From the NCBI GenBank assembly GCA_905221605.1, contig CAJNDS010002276.1, forward strand, positions 167,857 through 231,856: DNA of 64,000 nt, read 5' to 3'. Below the pieces are notes generated by a model. The model saw only the letters and a list, made by a program, of their open reading frames with translations, did not search any database and was not told the origin of the DNA. Shown here in pieces: positions 1 through 15,578 of this stretch (position 1 is its first letter; each line of letters begins with the position of its first letter). Origin of the DNA: Symbiodinium natans. Its lineage: Eukaryota > Sar > Dinophyceae > Suessiales > Symbiodiniaceae. The position numbers and the translations under genes are program-made.

Positions 1-640
1 TGCATCCACTTGGCTTAGCTTCTTGCCTGTCCACCCGCAGCGCTCAGCGCCCGGGAAACCATTGTTGGGATCACTCTTGGATTCCGGAAGATGGAAGCTG
101 GAGAGAAAGTCCGACGGGTGCTTGAATGCCGATTCATGACCACCTTTTGATACCCTTCTTTGGGCAGAGTAGTCCTGGTGTTGTATGTGGTTGCAAGACC
201 GAGCCTGCCCCACCCACACCACTCTCACCAGCCCCCTCCCCCACCACCCTCGGCGCCCTCACCACCTCCCTCGCCTTAAGTTCGCCTTCGACACTGCTTC
301 AGCTTACAGCACGCCAACGGACATGTGCACCCACTCAGCCAAGGAAGCATCACTGGCTTAAGTGAGACCCTCCCATGCTCGAGTTCAGCTCCTGGAAATA
401 CAGCGACTGGATTGAGAGCTGGTTCCCGACAAGTTGGCCCTTGGCCGTTGCAGAGATGTCATAGTGCGTGTAGAAGTCCAGCAGTCCCCTTGGCAGGGGT
501 CACATGCTCGAGATTGCGCAAATGCAGGTTCCGCAAGTTCGGACCACAAGGCTGGGCTAAGATGAAGATGCAACAGACTGTTGACTGCACAGTGATCCTG
601 TAACTCTTGACTTGCCAAGCAGTTACGTGTTCAGCAGGGT
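1..640. other. No gene assigned
   Basis: Non-repetitive, with short overlapping open frames on both strands. Nothing recognisable. Confidence 0.4.
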
Positions 641-642
641 GT

Positions 643-849
643 TCAATCACCCCTAAACCCGAAACCCGAAGCGCCAAACCCTCCCTGAGGTGTAACATGG
701 CTCCCGGGGCGCTTGTCGCGAGAAGTGCCCCCGACATTCACCAGGTAGACGGTATCACCATCCACAAGCCCACTCCCAGAATCCACGATCTCGTTCCCAT
801 CCCGCACGATCCTTTGTTCCACTGGCATTTTTCTTTGTTCCACTGGCAT
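643..849 (-). CDS. Coding-like segment, minus strand
   Basis: Reads IVRDGNEIVDSGSGLVDGDT then VYLVNVGGTS. It is preceded by a 21-bp duplication (MPVEQRK/MPVEQRI). Unidentified. Confidence 0.33.
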   Translation of the reverse strand: MPVEQRKMPVEQRIVRDGNEIVDSGSGLVDGDTVYLVNVGGTSRDKRPGSHVTPQGGFGASGFGFRGD

Positions 850-862
850 ATTTCAGGGACTG

Positions 863-1060
863 CTATAGAGTCAGGGCCATCGTCCTCGGCATGCCATGTA
901 CGTACTCATAGGGTTGAGAGTCATGAAACAAATCGATCACTCGGGTAACAATATGCAGGGGCCTTAAGGCCTTCCCATCCCTCTGCATCCATTGAAGCCG
1001 ACCAATCCTTTCCGCAACTTCTTGCCATAACTTCTTATGAGACCCAGAGCCCTTCACACC
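863..1060 (-). CDS. Coding-like segment, minus strand
   Basis: Open from CCTACAG|GG to a TAG. Includes LWQEVAERIGRLQWMQRDGK and LHIVTRVIDLFHDSQPYEYV. Protein-like but unidentified, and the phase differs from the usual one in this window. Confidence 0.38.
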   Translation of the reverse strand, partial: GVKGSGSHKKLWQEVAERIGRLQWMQRDGKALRPLHIVTRVIDLFHDSQPYEYVHGMPRTMALTL

Positions 1061-1192
1061 CTGTAGGTTTGTTTTCAGAGGAAAGCTACCGACCTGACCA
1101 AGATACAGCTCAATTCCCGCAAAGACCCGGGGATGAAACCGCTAATCCAAGTAAAATTACCAAGTCGACCCAGTCACTCCAAACTAAACCCC

Positions 1193-1290
1193 TAAACTCC
1201 TAAACTCCGAAACTCCTAAACTCCTTAACCCCTAAACCCCTAAACTCCTAAACCCCTAAACTCCTAAACTCCTAAACTCCGAAACCCTCC
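1193..1290 (-). repeat. Degenerate telomere-like array (CTAAACTCC/CTAAACCCC)
   Basis: C-rich on the + strand, 8-9-base units, mixed variants. Confidence 0.8.
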
Positions 1291-1426
1291 GCCCCAAAGC
1301 GCCCCAAAGGCTGCTTAGTGGCTGATACTCTGCTTCGGGGGAGTCCCGGTTGAGGCGAAGGTGGAGCTCAAATCCAGACCGGTGGAAGCTCACCTGGGCT
1401 TGCTTCTGCTATGTGAGCTCTAGTCT

Positions 1427-1602
1427 AGGGTTTAGGGTTTAGGGTTTAGGGTTTGGGGTTTGGGGTTTGGGGTTTGGGGTTTGGGGTTTGGGGTTTGGGG
1501 TTTGGGGTTTAGGGTTTAGGGTTTAGGGTTTAGGGTTTGGGGTTTGGGGTTTGGGGTTTGGGGTTTGGGGTTTGGGGTTTGGGGTTTGGGGTTTAGGGTT
1601 CA
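1427..1602 (+). repeat. Internal telomere array with TTTGGGG blocks
   Basis: TTTAGGG units at the edges and middle, two long blocks of TTTGGGG between them. A shorter TTTAGGG block follows at 1737-1790 and a CCCTAAA block at 1890-1925. Confidence 0.9.
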
Positions 1603-1929
1603 GGAGGAATAGGCAGTTGTTTCTGGGAGTTCTAATCCCTCCCCCCCCCCCCCCCCCCCAGATCCTCAGAAGACTCCGAACCAAGGAGTTGCTGCACGGC
1701 ATTCATCGGTCTATCGGAAGGCCTTGAGAAGGTCTTTAGGGTTTAGGGTTTAGGGTTTAGGGTTTAGGGTTTAGGGTTTAGGGTTCAGGCATGTGGGTTC
1801 AGCTTCCATCACTGTCCATGCTTGCGGTCCGATCCTGGCCAACGGCATTTTGGTTTTGCAAGGTGTGTGTGTGTGGTTGGGTTTACAAAAAACCCCAAAC
1901 CCTAAACCCTAAACCCTAAACCCTAAAGA

Positions 1930-2560
1930 AGTCAACATACTATCATTCCGAGTCTGTTCACATGCTCCTCCCCGGGATGGGGGCAATGCAGTGCTATCAC
2001 CCCTGCTCGGAAGAAGCTCTAAGCCCCTAAGAAACCGTCAGTGCAGCAGGACGCGACATATTTTAGGGGAAGTAGAAGAGGGTATGTGTGTGTGTGTGTG
2101 TGGGTGGGGGTGCCATGCATGCTGTGCTACATGCATTCCCTTGCCAAAGTCACAACGCCCTGGTCATCAGCTGCTGCGAGGAATGTGCTTGTCAGCCTAA
2201 GCAAGGGACTGAACAAGCAAAATAGCCAAGGGTTCGTACCACACTATCGATTCTCAAACTATTCTCCATGCAGCCCACGTCAACACACGAAACTCGACTG
2301 AATCAGTTGCCAGCTGGCATGCTGGTGCAGCACGGTCCGGTAGCAGCACCCAGTTGTGTTGGCACGAGGTCGCCTGGCAATGTGCTCTCGACATGTCCGT
2401 CGCGCAACGCCACAGATCGAATGCACCACGCGTCGAACTCACTGCATATAGAGGTTCAAGGAGGTCAACAAAGTAAGAAGACGCGCTTTGTGTTCCCCGC
2501 TTACTTCACTGAAGTGAGATGAGGTCGACCTGACCAAACCCTGTCCCGACAGGCTTGGTA
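1930..2560. other. No gene assigned
   Basis: Unique sequence with a short (GT)n run at 2083-2101. Overlapping short frames, none convincing. Confidence 0.4.
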
Positions 2561-2841
2561 GCTCAACACCAGGGCAAACCCTCATGACCTTTCCCTGCTA
2601 AGAAACGTTCTTCACAGCCTTTCTCCATGGCACACCCAAGGTGTTCTGGGGTAGTTCTTCCACTCTCCCTGCGCAAAGCCGTTCCGCATCCAAGATTTGG
2701 CGGAAATCTCCTTTGTCTCCCACGCGAATCTGCTCCATTTGCTTGTGCCAACTGCCAGTTGCGCATCCAAGATTTGCTGGAAATCATGTTCGGCTGTCCC
2801 AATGTGGCTTCATCGGCTGCTTCCCTCACGAAGCTCTTTAC

Positions 2842-3120
2842 TTGAGGGAATGGCATCCAGGTCTAGCTTGAGCTGATGGAGGACTTGTCGCATTTCTATC
2901 TGACTTTGGAACACCACATAACACGAGATTGGGTTGGGTGCGGGACTATGAAGGCCAGATCTTTGCATCTCCCTCAAGGTTGCCAAGATCTCCCCGTCAT
3001 ACTTCTGCACCCAATTCCGAGTATGCTCAAGATCATGATGGCATGGCATGGTGATCATGCTACCCTGGCATGTCTGTATCCTGACGACAGGAAAGACGAG
3101 ATGGAAGACTTCCTTGTCCT
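2842..3120 (-). CDS. Exon candidate, minus strand
   Basis: 279 bp = 2+276+1, one of the longest exons here. Includes DKEVFHLVFPVVRIQTCQGS and NWVQKYDGEILATLREMQRS, ending LDAIPSS. Acceptor CCAAAG|AG; donor A|GTAAAG. Mixed charged and hydrophobic, partly helical in look. Not recognised. A further open minus stretch (2563-2840) contains FVREAADEATLGQPN. Confidence 0.55.
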
Positions 3121-3212
3121 CTTTGGAGTCAAGCGCAGACCGTGCCACACGACAGGAGGCCGACCGGGTGCCTTTTCGTAACCACTCAAGTTGCCGTAGG
3201 CATAATTTTGTA

Positions 3213-3290
3213 GTACCCCTAAACCCTAAACCCTAAACCCTAAACCCTAAACCCTAACCCCAAACCCTAAACTCTAAACCCTAAACCACT
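3213..3290 (-). repeat. Internal telomere array
   Basis: CCCTAAA units with one CCCCAAA and one CTCTAAA variant. Confidence 0.88.
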
Positions 3291-3424
3291 CACTATTGCC
3301 TTCAGCTCCTGCTGGAGCCACCTGTGGCCCTGTCTCATTGCGTGGCGAAAACATGAGATCTCCGTGACGTGGCCAACCAGAATCACTCTCGAATGAACAA
3401 GGTTGAGGAGTTGAGGGTTTCAGG

Positions 3425-3546
3425 TTGGGATGTTCCCCCCTATACTAGCAATCCTTAATAGAGATTGTCGTACCCCCGATTATAGTCATTATAATCCGAG
3501 TGAGGACTGTATAAGGCCTTTATACTAACAGTCCTAACTAGGGATT
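3425..3546. mobile_element. Foldback element family F, copy 1
   Basis: TTGGGATGTTCCCCCCTATA...CTAGCAATCCTTAATAGAG, then a second copy of the TATACTAACAGTCCTAACTA motif in the same direction. Less symmetrical than copy 2. Confidence 0.5.
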
Positions 3547-4504
3547 TCAGGTGTAGCATCTGTGTACCGATGGCGCCACAATGCGCAGACCCATCATTCT
3601 GCCCTATACTGAGAAACCAATTGCAAGTGACCCTAAACCCTAAACCCTTCACCCAGAATTTGCGATCCTAAGAAGAACAGCGGCGGCCTTCATGAAGGCC
3701 TAGGACGGTCATACAGCGCTCTTCCGCATACCTGCGGGTGAGATCCTCACCCACCCCCCACCCCCCCCCCCCCCCCCCCCAGCTTTCTCGAAACTCCTGA
3801 CATACAAGCCCACGAAACCCTGTCAAGCCATAAACTGAAAGAGCGGCACGTCATGAGTGTTCGGGTGTGCTGGGGTGGAAGGTTAGGGCTTAGGGCTTAA
3901 GGGTTTCTCGGGTTTATTGGGTTTAAGGGTTTAGGGCTTAAGGGCTTCTAGGGTTTATTGGGCTTTAGGGCTTCCAGTCCCAGCATGTTGGTGAAGATGC
4001 ATGCACGATCACATCTACCATGCGCCACCACCTGCAGCAACTTTTCCAGGCCAGGCCACCACGTCCAAACGCTCCACCCTAAACTCGAAAACCGAAACCC
4101 TAAACCCTAAACCCTAAACTCCAAACCCTAAACCACAGCCAAGCTGCTTTTCACTCTCTTCACGGTCTTCTTCGGAGGCAAAGCTCGGACTCAGGAACCT
4201 TAGCAAATGGTTTTGTGATTTTTTTGTAGTGCTTGGCTTTGCAGAAATCTTGGCAAGAATCAACAGCAGATCGGTCTTAGAATCCTTTTCGAATGCTGCT
4301 TCAAAATCGATACATATGTATATATATATACACATCTGTATACATCTTATTTTTTAATGTTACGTATCGTATATTTAATTTGGACCACGGGCCTTGAGCT
4401 TGAGTCACTGAGCACTTTGAAAGCCAGACGGAATCAAGTACATCACAGATCTGACTAATTCCTCTGACCATCGACAAATCGATGCGCCCCGGCCAGGACG
4501 TACG
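3547..4504. other. Non-coding, mixed repeats
   Basis: Poly-C at 3743-3780, degenerate GGGTTTATTGGG telomere-like pieces at 3880-3975, CCCTAAA at 4080-4130 and a short AT tract at 4312-4345. No gene seen. Confidence 0.5.
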
Positions 4505-8715
<4,211 letters not shown>

Positions 8716-9071
8716 ATGATGGCCCCGGCAAGACTGCAGATTCTTCAGTTTGATATGCTCGATCGGACGACTTTCCGGCTTCTTTCCGAATCATCGACGA
8801 ATTTTCTGATGCCGCTATAGGCAGTACCCACCTACCCGCAAGGCCCCGGGCCCCACGCCCACAGCCCGACTTGCAGGCTGCAGAAGGCAAAGAAGATGCC
8901 CAGGGAGGGGAGGATTTAACAAGAATCCCTTCCACGTCTTTGCCGAACACCGGCGGACAACAAAAAGATAGTAAGTACTGGTCTGGTTGAGTCATATGCT
9001 AATCCTAGAATATGACCACTAACAAGAAAAAAGAACATAATATACATTCACAAGAGAGCCGCGGCACGCAC
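8716..9071. other. No gene assigned
   Basis: Unique; a minus frame (8660-8995) is open but has poor composition. Confidence 0.35.
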
Positions 9072-9251
9072 CGGCGCTGCTGGCCTGCGAAGACACCTCT
9101 TCCGCTGTGAATACCCCCTGGTCGCCGCGGAATGCGTTGACGCAGCCACAGAGGGACGTGAAATAGCCTTGGTTCCCGCCGACATCACACTCGACCCACA
9201 GCACGATACCATCATCAAGACTTCTAAAGAAGCCCTCTTGTTCAGACCGAG
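9072..9251 (-). CDS. Exon candidate, minus strand
   Basis: 180 bp = 2+177+1. Reads EGFFRSLDDGIVLWVECDVG then GYFTSLCGCVNAFRGDQGVF. Acceptor TTTACTCAG|CT; donor G|GTGCGT. Good protein-like composition; family not recognised. It could belong to the same long gene or to another one downstream. Confidence 0.58.
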
Positions 9252-9315
9252 CTGAGTAAAGAGTCCTCCAGATGCACACAACACCTACGCCCTGGCCTCT
9301 AAACCTTTTTATATC

Positions 9316-9398
9316 TAAACCCTGAACCCTGAACCCTGAACCCTGAACCCTGAACCCTGAACCCTGAACCCTGAACCCTAAACCCTAAACCCTATAAG
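9316..9398 (-). repeat. Internal telomere array, CCCTGAA variant
   Basis: About eight CCCTGAA units (TTCAGGG) followed by a few CCCTAAA. Locally homogeneous. Confidence 0.9.
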
Positions 9399-9399
9399 C

Positions 9400-10596
9400 C
9401 CTAAACCTTTTCGTGTCTTTCTGCTTCCCAGTAGCTGTGCAGCAATCGGGCCTCAGCGGCAGAGCCTTCGGGCACCTGCGCAGCTCGCACCTCCGGAACA
9501 GATGGGGGTTTGCGATATTCGGGGATCGGTTTAGGGGTTTGTGTCTGGGGTTTAGGGTTTAGGGTTTGGGGGTTTCCGAAATTGGGGTCCTTATTGTTAT
9601 ACTATTGGGGGGTCTAGATTCGGGGTCCCTTATTGTCGTAAACCCCCAGATCGACAATTCAGACATCTGTCATGTTGACAGGTGTCACACATGGGGGATT
9701 CCGACAATTGGGGTACCCTTTTGGGGGGTCCTATACAATAATAAGGCTTCTGCGATTGTGGGGTATATGAAGCGCACCCCCCCTATTTTGGGAAACATGT
9801 GTAAGAATCCCCCATCCTACTCCCGCAAATAGGCTGCATCGCCGTGTCTCTTCCGCCTCCCAGTCAAGCAAGAGCAGCTGAAGCAAGGAGAGGCCTCATT
9901 GAAACCGCGGAAAAGTTCTTCAGAAGCCCTGCATCACCCCATGGCCATCTCTGATGCTCAAGACATTGCCTATCTGTTGCAGGGGTCTGACCCAAGATCG
10001 TACTGGTGGACCAGCAGCCTACGATCAGCAGATGCTGAGACAGACTTGAATACCGGGACGATGACAAATATGAATCGGTTCAGATTGCTGCGGTTCAGTT
10101 GCTCTTTAAGCTTCGACGACCGGGTTCTAGGCAATTGGGCTAAACAAGAAGCAAAGTGAGCACCGAAGGGCTGGAACATGAAAACCGCATGGCAGCGGAC
10201 AGAGGAGGCCTGTAACAAACAACTGAGGGAACTTGAGCAAGAACACGGCTGCGCCGAACAGGACGGGCTTCAGTTGTACAGATGAAATCCACTGTGCATC
10301 ATCAATACGAACACAAGCCGCAAACTTGTCCATGCAGATACTCTACGCTGTGCGCGTCGTAGCTGCCGCAAGATCGATGCACAGTTGCAAGTTTAATGTA
10401 ACCTATCCCTCCCTCCCCCAGCCGCCCCATTCTCTCCGGCTCCCTCTCACTCTCAATTTCTGTCGCATTCTCTCTCCCTCTCACTATATTTCGGCATGCG
10501 CAGTGCAAGTGTCGGGCGGCGTGAGGTGTCAGCACGTATGTGTATGACTTATTCGCATAGTCCCTTACGTAGTACTAGTGCTTCGTAGTACATTCC
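9400..10596. other. Family B-like arms and unassigned unique sequence
   Basis: 9545-9790 holds family B arms (ATTCCGACAATTGGGGTACC). 9860-10300 has open frames on both strands (minus LNRFIFVIVPVFKSVS; plus MAISDAQDIAYLLQG) that I cannot choose between. Confidence 0.4.
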
Positions 10597-10965
10597 GAAC
10601 CCTAAACCCTAAACCCTAAACCCCTAAACCCCTAAACCCTAAACCCTAAACCCCTAAACCCCTAAACCCTTAAACCCCTAAAACCCCTTACGTGGACCCA
10701 TTGCCCAGCTCGGAACCCGTCTCGGAGCCCTCTGGGGTCAGGATGCCCACGGGCACCTCGCGCCAGGAAGGGCTTTTGCAGAAGGGTTTAGGGTTTAGGG
10801 TTTAGGGCTTTTAGGGCTTTTAGGGCTTTTGGGGTTTGGGGTTTTGGGGTCTTCTAAAGGGTTTCAGGGTGTTAGGGTCTTGGGGGCTTTTAGGGCTTTT
10901 TGGGGTTTTAGGGGTTTGGGGGGCTTCTAAGGGTATAGGGTCTTAGGGTTCTAAGGGCAGCTTTA
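10597..10965. repeat. Telomere-like tracts flanking an exon candidate
   Basis: CCCTAAAC(CC) units at 10597-10688, then the exon candidate at 10692-10772, then TTTAGGG and GGGCTTTTA variants at 10786-10965. Confidence 0.75.
10692..10772 (-). CDS. Exon candidate, minus strand
   Basis: 81 bp. Reads SWREVPVGILTPEGSETGSE then LGNGS. Donor AC|GTAAGG; telomere-like tracts flank it on both sides within about 20 bp. Confidence 0.5.
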
Positions 10966-11013
10966 AGGTTTGGGCCAGACCCCCCAAGGTGTGCCACATT
11001 GGCTCCGAAAGTT

Positions 11014-11118
11014 GGGTTTAGGGTTTAGGGTTTAGGGTTTAGGGTTTAGGGTTTAGGGTTTAGGGTTTAGGGTTTAGGGTCTAGGGTTTAGGGTTTAGGG
11101 TTTAGGGTTTAGGGTTTG
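11014..11118 (+). repeat. Internal telomere array
   Basis: About fourteen TTTAGGG units, one with TCTAGGG. Confidence 0.92.
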
Positions 11119-11177
11119 GAGACAGAGCTGAGGAGTGAAGTCTCCGAACGCATGTCTTGTCTACTTACCGTTGGTTC

Positions 11178-11242
11178 GCAGGGAATGTGTATTTATACCC
11201 TTTAAGGGGTTATATAGGGTACCTCATTCCCCCGTTCCCTGC
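11178..11242. mobile_element. Foldback element family E, copy 1
   Basis: 65 bp between GCAGGGAATG and CGTTCCCTGC, centre TATACCCTTTAAGGGGTTAT. Confidence 0.6.
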
Positions 11243-11364
11243 TAGGCAACAGGAAGTCTGAACCAAAGAAGATAGAAAGTCTCAGACAGGCCCAGCCTTG
11301 CACTGGCTCCAGGAAAGGAGCGTTGCTACCTGACAGCTGCATGTCTGCTCTGAAGGTCCCCCAC

Positions 11365-11450
11365 AACCCCCCTCCCCCACCCCCTCCCCCCCCTCCCCCC
11401 CCCCCCCCCCCCCCCCCCCTCCCGCTCCCCCCCCCCTCCCCCCCCCCTTG
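11365..11450 (-). repeat. Poly-C tract
   Basis: C-rich with T interruptions; a G-run follows at 11577-11592. Confidence 0.8.
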
Positions 11451-11592
11451 AATTAACCTTAATTAGGCTTAGTCACTTAAAATCAGAGGGGGCGAAGGGT
11501 AGCCCCAAACCCTAAACCCTGAACCCTGAACCCACCTTAAACAATAAAGGGGGGCAGTAGGGGAACCCATGAAAAGGGGGGGGGGGGGGGGG

Positions 11593-12296
11593 GCGGGGCT
11601 TCGAATCCACAATCAGACTGATCAGTTTATGGCCGCCCGAGCTCCGGGCCACATAGGTGCTTCTCAAAGCCTCTTTGTTTGCGAACTCCGCAAACTCTTC
11701 AACCTGGCAGAAGCAGCCCTATACACCCTGCAAGCCCTCTACTATCAACCCTCGAAAACCTGCAAAAAACCCTCTACACCTTCCCAAACCCTCTAAACCC
11801 TCTAAGCACCCTCTACAAACCTTCCAAAAGCCCTTTAAAGACCCTGTTAAAAAACCTCTAAAACTCTCTAAAAACCCTCTTAAAATAACACTCCCAATTT
11901 TGGTTTTGGCAAAACCTTCTAAACAACCCTGAACTCCCGCGGTCCCGGGTTGGACCAAAGCCCAAGGCCTCCGCATCGTTGGCCAGGCCCTCAGGTTCAT
12001 CTTCCTGTGGAAACTGAAGGGGTTTCAGGGGGTTCTCTCGGCCTAGGTCCGTTTGAGCTGTAGTGTTTAGGGCCAGTATAGGGTTTAGGGTTTAGGATGT
12101 AGGGTTTAGGGTGTGGTCGTATGGCCTGTGGCGGGCCCGTGAACCTCTACACAGACTAAACAGGAGTCACAAAGATGACTTTCCCAGCATCTCACACGAT
12201 GGGAAGGTCTACCCCTGCGGACTGATGTACTTTGGAGTCATCTATTTCGACGAGACTTTGTGGGGGAATTGCTTGCTTAGCTTGCTTGTTCCATAC
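11593..12296. other. No gene assigned
   Basis: 11700-11900 is built from degenerate CCCTCTAAA/CCTCTACA telomere-like pieces. The rest is unique; the + frame from 12111 is discussed under the 12297 exon. Confidence 0.4.
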
Positions 12297-12362
12297 AAGT
12301 TTCTGAAGAGAAGCTCCAACCTATGGAACCAGGAGCACTGCAAAATTCAAAGATTCCCCGGC
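12297..12362 (-). CDS. Exon candidate, minus strand
   Basis: 66 bp = 2+63+1. Reads RGIFEFCSAPGSIGWSFSSE. Acceptor AGGCAG|GC; donor T|GTATGG. The + strand is open over 12111-12380 as well (ending at a stop) and contains protein-like FPSISHDGKVYPCGLMYFGV, so the strand is not settled. Confidence 0.4.
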
Positions 12363-13590
12363 CTGCCTGAGTTGATGTAACTGTCACTTTTTTTTGGGGG
12401 GGGGATTTAGGGGCTTCAGGGGAGTCAGGTGATTCAGGGTTTCGGGCTTTGTAGGGCTTTATGGATTTTAGGGTTGAGGTGTTAGAGTGCAATATTTGGC
12501 TTTCCCCTCAGTCCAACTGCACGTCCTGGATCACATCAAGTTGCTGCTGCTATCGGATTGCGAGGCTTCAGCATAGGCCCACACAGTAGATGAAAGAAGG
12601 ACTGCTTACAACATCGAAATTCGCTACGGTGTTGTCTTTGGTGCTCCTGGCATTTGAAACCACCTTTCCAAGATTGCAGTCGCTGTCTAGTTTCCAAGGA
12701 TTTCCAAGGTTACAGTCGTTGCCTAAGGTACTTTGCTATCAGCACATGATAGATAGAAAGCCAAATCACGAAACAAGCAGCATGCGACTCCTCTTCCTGA
12801 TTTCCAACGGCCTAACGGACTTAATTCTATTGCGAACCCTGGGCCAAGCCTTTAGCCTCCCATGCAGTTTAGGGTTTAGGGTTTAGGGTTTAGGGCTTCT
12901 CTGCCCTGTCCTCGTAGGGCGTCAGTGCATCGCAGCATGGACTTCCGGGCAACCTGTTGCCAAAGCGGGCCAGGCTGCAGTCGAAGCAAGCTGCTACTGT
13001 TCTACAGTAGAAAGAAGCTGCTCTAAGTCTAGCGAACATGGTACTACGGATCGTGTGCACCGCTGAAGAAATTGGGAAGCCGGGTAAATTTGTAAACGCT
13101 TCTTTGGAGAGACACGCTCTTGCTGTGGAGTCGCTTTCTGTTTGTCATTGTGTAGGACTACAGGGACAGAGCTCTGTTTCTACAGGTCGCACGACCCCTA
13201 AACCCCTAAACCCCAAACCCCAAACGCTAAACCGAGGTGGCCTCCGCGGGTAGTCATCGTCGTCATCCATGCTATCTTCCGAGCATGGGGAGCGAGCTGA
13301 ACGTATGCCCTGACTTTGTGACTCCACGGCTTTGAGGATATGTTCTATATTGTACTACATTATATATATATATATATGTACATATACATATAATGATATA
13401 GTATATCATACTATATACATATATCTATATGGTTTCTTTCTATTATCGAGTCGGAGGTGTGAAGGTCAGCATGGTAAGTGCTTCATGCTGGTACGGATAG
13501 TGTGGAGAGGGCAAGCCCATGTGATCTACACTATTTGTGGGACATGTCTGAACCAAGACGCTAGCCTGTACTCCCCTCAGAACCGTCATT
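12363..13590. other. No gene assigned
   Basis: Contains a short internal duplication near 12669-12722 (AAGATTGCAGTCGCTG / AAGGTTACAGTCGTTG). A + frame at 13038-13150 (IVCTAEEIGKPGKFVN) is protein-like. AT tract at 13360-13430. Confidence 0.35.
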
Positions 13591-13690
13591 CGCCTCGGCT
13601 TCTTCCCCCCAAACAAAACGCCACCCCCCCCCGCCCTCTCAAGAGTCCCCCAACTTGGAGATGGTGGCCCCCCCCAACCCCCGCCCCACC

Positions 13691-13767
<77 letters not shown>

Positions 13768-13834
13768 ACCCCTTCCCCACTTTCCCGGACCGACCCCCCC
13801 CACCCCCCCTGGGGCCGGCCCGGCTGCCGAGGCG
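13591..13834. mobile_element. Poly-C-cored element, copy 1
   Basis: Bounded by CGCCTCGGC and GCCGAGGCG, followed by GCGCAAGCGTTTACAATTAA-like sequence. The interior is dominated by about 80 C residues. Confidence 0.65.
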
Positions 13835-13872
13835 GCGCGCGCAAGCGTTTACAATTAAAATTATATGTTGAA

Positions 13873-13922
13873 TCCCCTCTTGGGTTTTATATAAGCAAAA
13901 AAACTCCCAAGGGGGATATAGT
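13873..13922. mobile_element. Foldback element family D, partial copy 1
   Basis: Right half only: CCCTCTTGGGTTTTATATAA through TCCCAAGGGGGATATAG. Confidence 0.5.
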
Positions 13923-14229
13923 AGCTGAGCGATCCGGAGACACCGAGACCAGCGCGCGTTTGTTGCTGCTTGTTCGTGTTTGCAAAACTTGCGCAGCTCG
14001 TAGCCGATTTGGTTAGATCAGGTTGCATGGATGCTGGTAGGAAATTCTTGCTAGATGTGGAGTGCCCCTCTTATAACATCCCTAGAGTCAAATTTCCTTC
14101 AACCCCAACACTCTGAAAGAGCTCACCAATGAGAATTCAGTAGCCGGCAAGTGAAACAGGATAGGGTTCAGCATGCAGCTGCTTCCCTGTGTATTGCTGA
14201 ACCTCCAGACCCCAAACGCGAAACCCTAA

Positions 14230-14310
14230 ACCTTCTGAACGCCTTTTTGCTGCTGGCGAGCGGTCTTCTGAACGCCTTTTTGCTGCTGGCGAGCGCTCTT
14301 CAAAGAGGAG
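14230..14310. repeat. 36-bp tandem duplication
   Basis: CTTCTGAACGCCTTTTTGCT then GCTGGCGAGCG, present twice in a row. Confidence 0.85.
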
Positions 14311-14401
14311 GCTAAGAAGAGCTGAGTCTTCAGTCCGCTTCCTTCGACGCGTGGTCTCCCTCCGGCTCCCTTTCCGGTGGTGCCTCCAATGCAATAGGGT
14401 T

Positions 14402-14526
14402 TTAAGGGTTTAAAGGGGTTTAAGGGTTTCAATGGCTTAAAGGGTTTAAAGGGTTCTAAAGGGTTTTAAGGGTTTCAAGTGCTTAAAGGGCTTAAAGGGT
14501 TTAGGGTTTAGGCTTTAGGGTTTAGG
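14402..14526 (+). repeat. Degenerate telomere-like array (TTTAAGGG)
   Basis: Units of TTTAAGGG/TTTAAAGGG grading into TTTAGGG. CCCTAAA blocks follow at 14837-14943 and 15021-15073. Confidence 0.78.
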
Positions 14527-14586
14527 GGCCAAAAAAACCTTTTCCCCTTTTCTTGCGCAAGAGACCGAAGTACATCAAAGTTTCAC

Positions 14587-14665
14587 TTGGTCAGCGAATT
14601 GCTGGCCTCCATGATCTCCTGGTAGAGGGCAATGGTGACCTGCACTCCCAATATGGCGGCAGGTC
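14587..14665 (-). CDS. Exon candidate, minus strand
   Basis: 79 bp. Reads PAAILGVQVTIALYQEIMEA then SNSLT. Acceptor TGGTCCAG|GA; donor AA|GTGAAA. A further fragment, TMDPMYPWLVTLNKL, lies at 14730-14775 after CAACAG. Confidence 0.52.
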
Positions 14666-14944
14666 CTGGACCATGCAGGGGCAGTCACCAAAATAATGCC
14701 GGACTGTTTTAAGGCGGGGCTTCTCTGACCAGCTTATTCAAGGTCACGAGCCATGGGTACATCGGATCCATTGTCTCTGTTGTGGGAACCCTAGACCCTC
14801 ATAACCCCATAAACCTCTACGATGACGACGTCCACAAACCCCAAACCCTAATCCCTAAATCCTAAACCATCCTAAGCCCTAGACCATCCTAAACCCTAAA
14901 CCATCCCAAACCCTAAACCCTAAACCCTAAACCCTAAACCCTTG

Positions 14945-15010
14945 AAGCAGGGCGAGGCAGAGTCTCCTGTTGCCAGCAAGATGATCGTGGCCATCATCCC
15001 CTGGCCGGCA
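14945..15010 (-). CDS. Coding-like segment abutting a telomere array
   Basis: Reads GMMATIILLATGDSASPCFK, hydrophobic at its start, then passes straight into GGGTTTAGGG (transcript sense), where G|GTTTAG could serve as donor. Short, so weak. Confidence 0.35.
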
Positions 15011-15578
15011 ACACTTCTCCCCTAAATCCTAAGCCCTAAACCCTAAACCCTAAACCCTAAACCCTAAACCCTGTCAGGCCTCATGCCTCATGCTGTGGTC
15101 TGGCATACTGAATGAAACAGGAATCTTAAGTCTGGCCCAAGTTCAATGAAGCATAAGTGAGTTAGAACTAATTTATAAGTTCTACAAAATATGTGGAACT
15201 TACAAATTGCTTGTAGCTCCGTTAGGGAAATTGTGAGTAACGTATAATTTTGCTTATCAACTTATCAACCACTTCTAACGAGTCGATTGTCCTGGCAAGG
15301 GCCCATACTTCGGATCCTTATAAACAAGGGCAAGGGACCATACTGAGGGCTCCTACCCTTAAACCCTAAACCCTAAACCCTAGTTCCAACCTTAGACACT
15401 TGCACGGCAAGACTGAGGGCTCACCACTTGGGCGGCTGCGCTGCGCGCCCAATCAAGCTCCTCGGCCCACATGATGCCCACATGGGTGGTTGTCAAAAAA
15501 AAAGGGTTTAGGGTTTAGGGCTTAGGGCATAGGGTTTAGGGTCTAGGGTTTAGGGGGTCCCTTTTTGGATCCCCATTA

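Noticed and set aside
1427-1602. A true chromosome end
   Set aside because: Unique sequence and opposite-orientation arrays lie on both sides; arrays are short and internal.
13586-13871. Proline-rich and glycine-rich ORFs over the poly-C tract
   Set aside because: Homopolymer translation; the same applies to 16734-17357.
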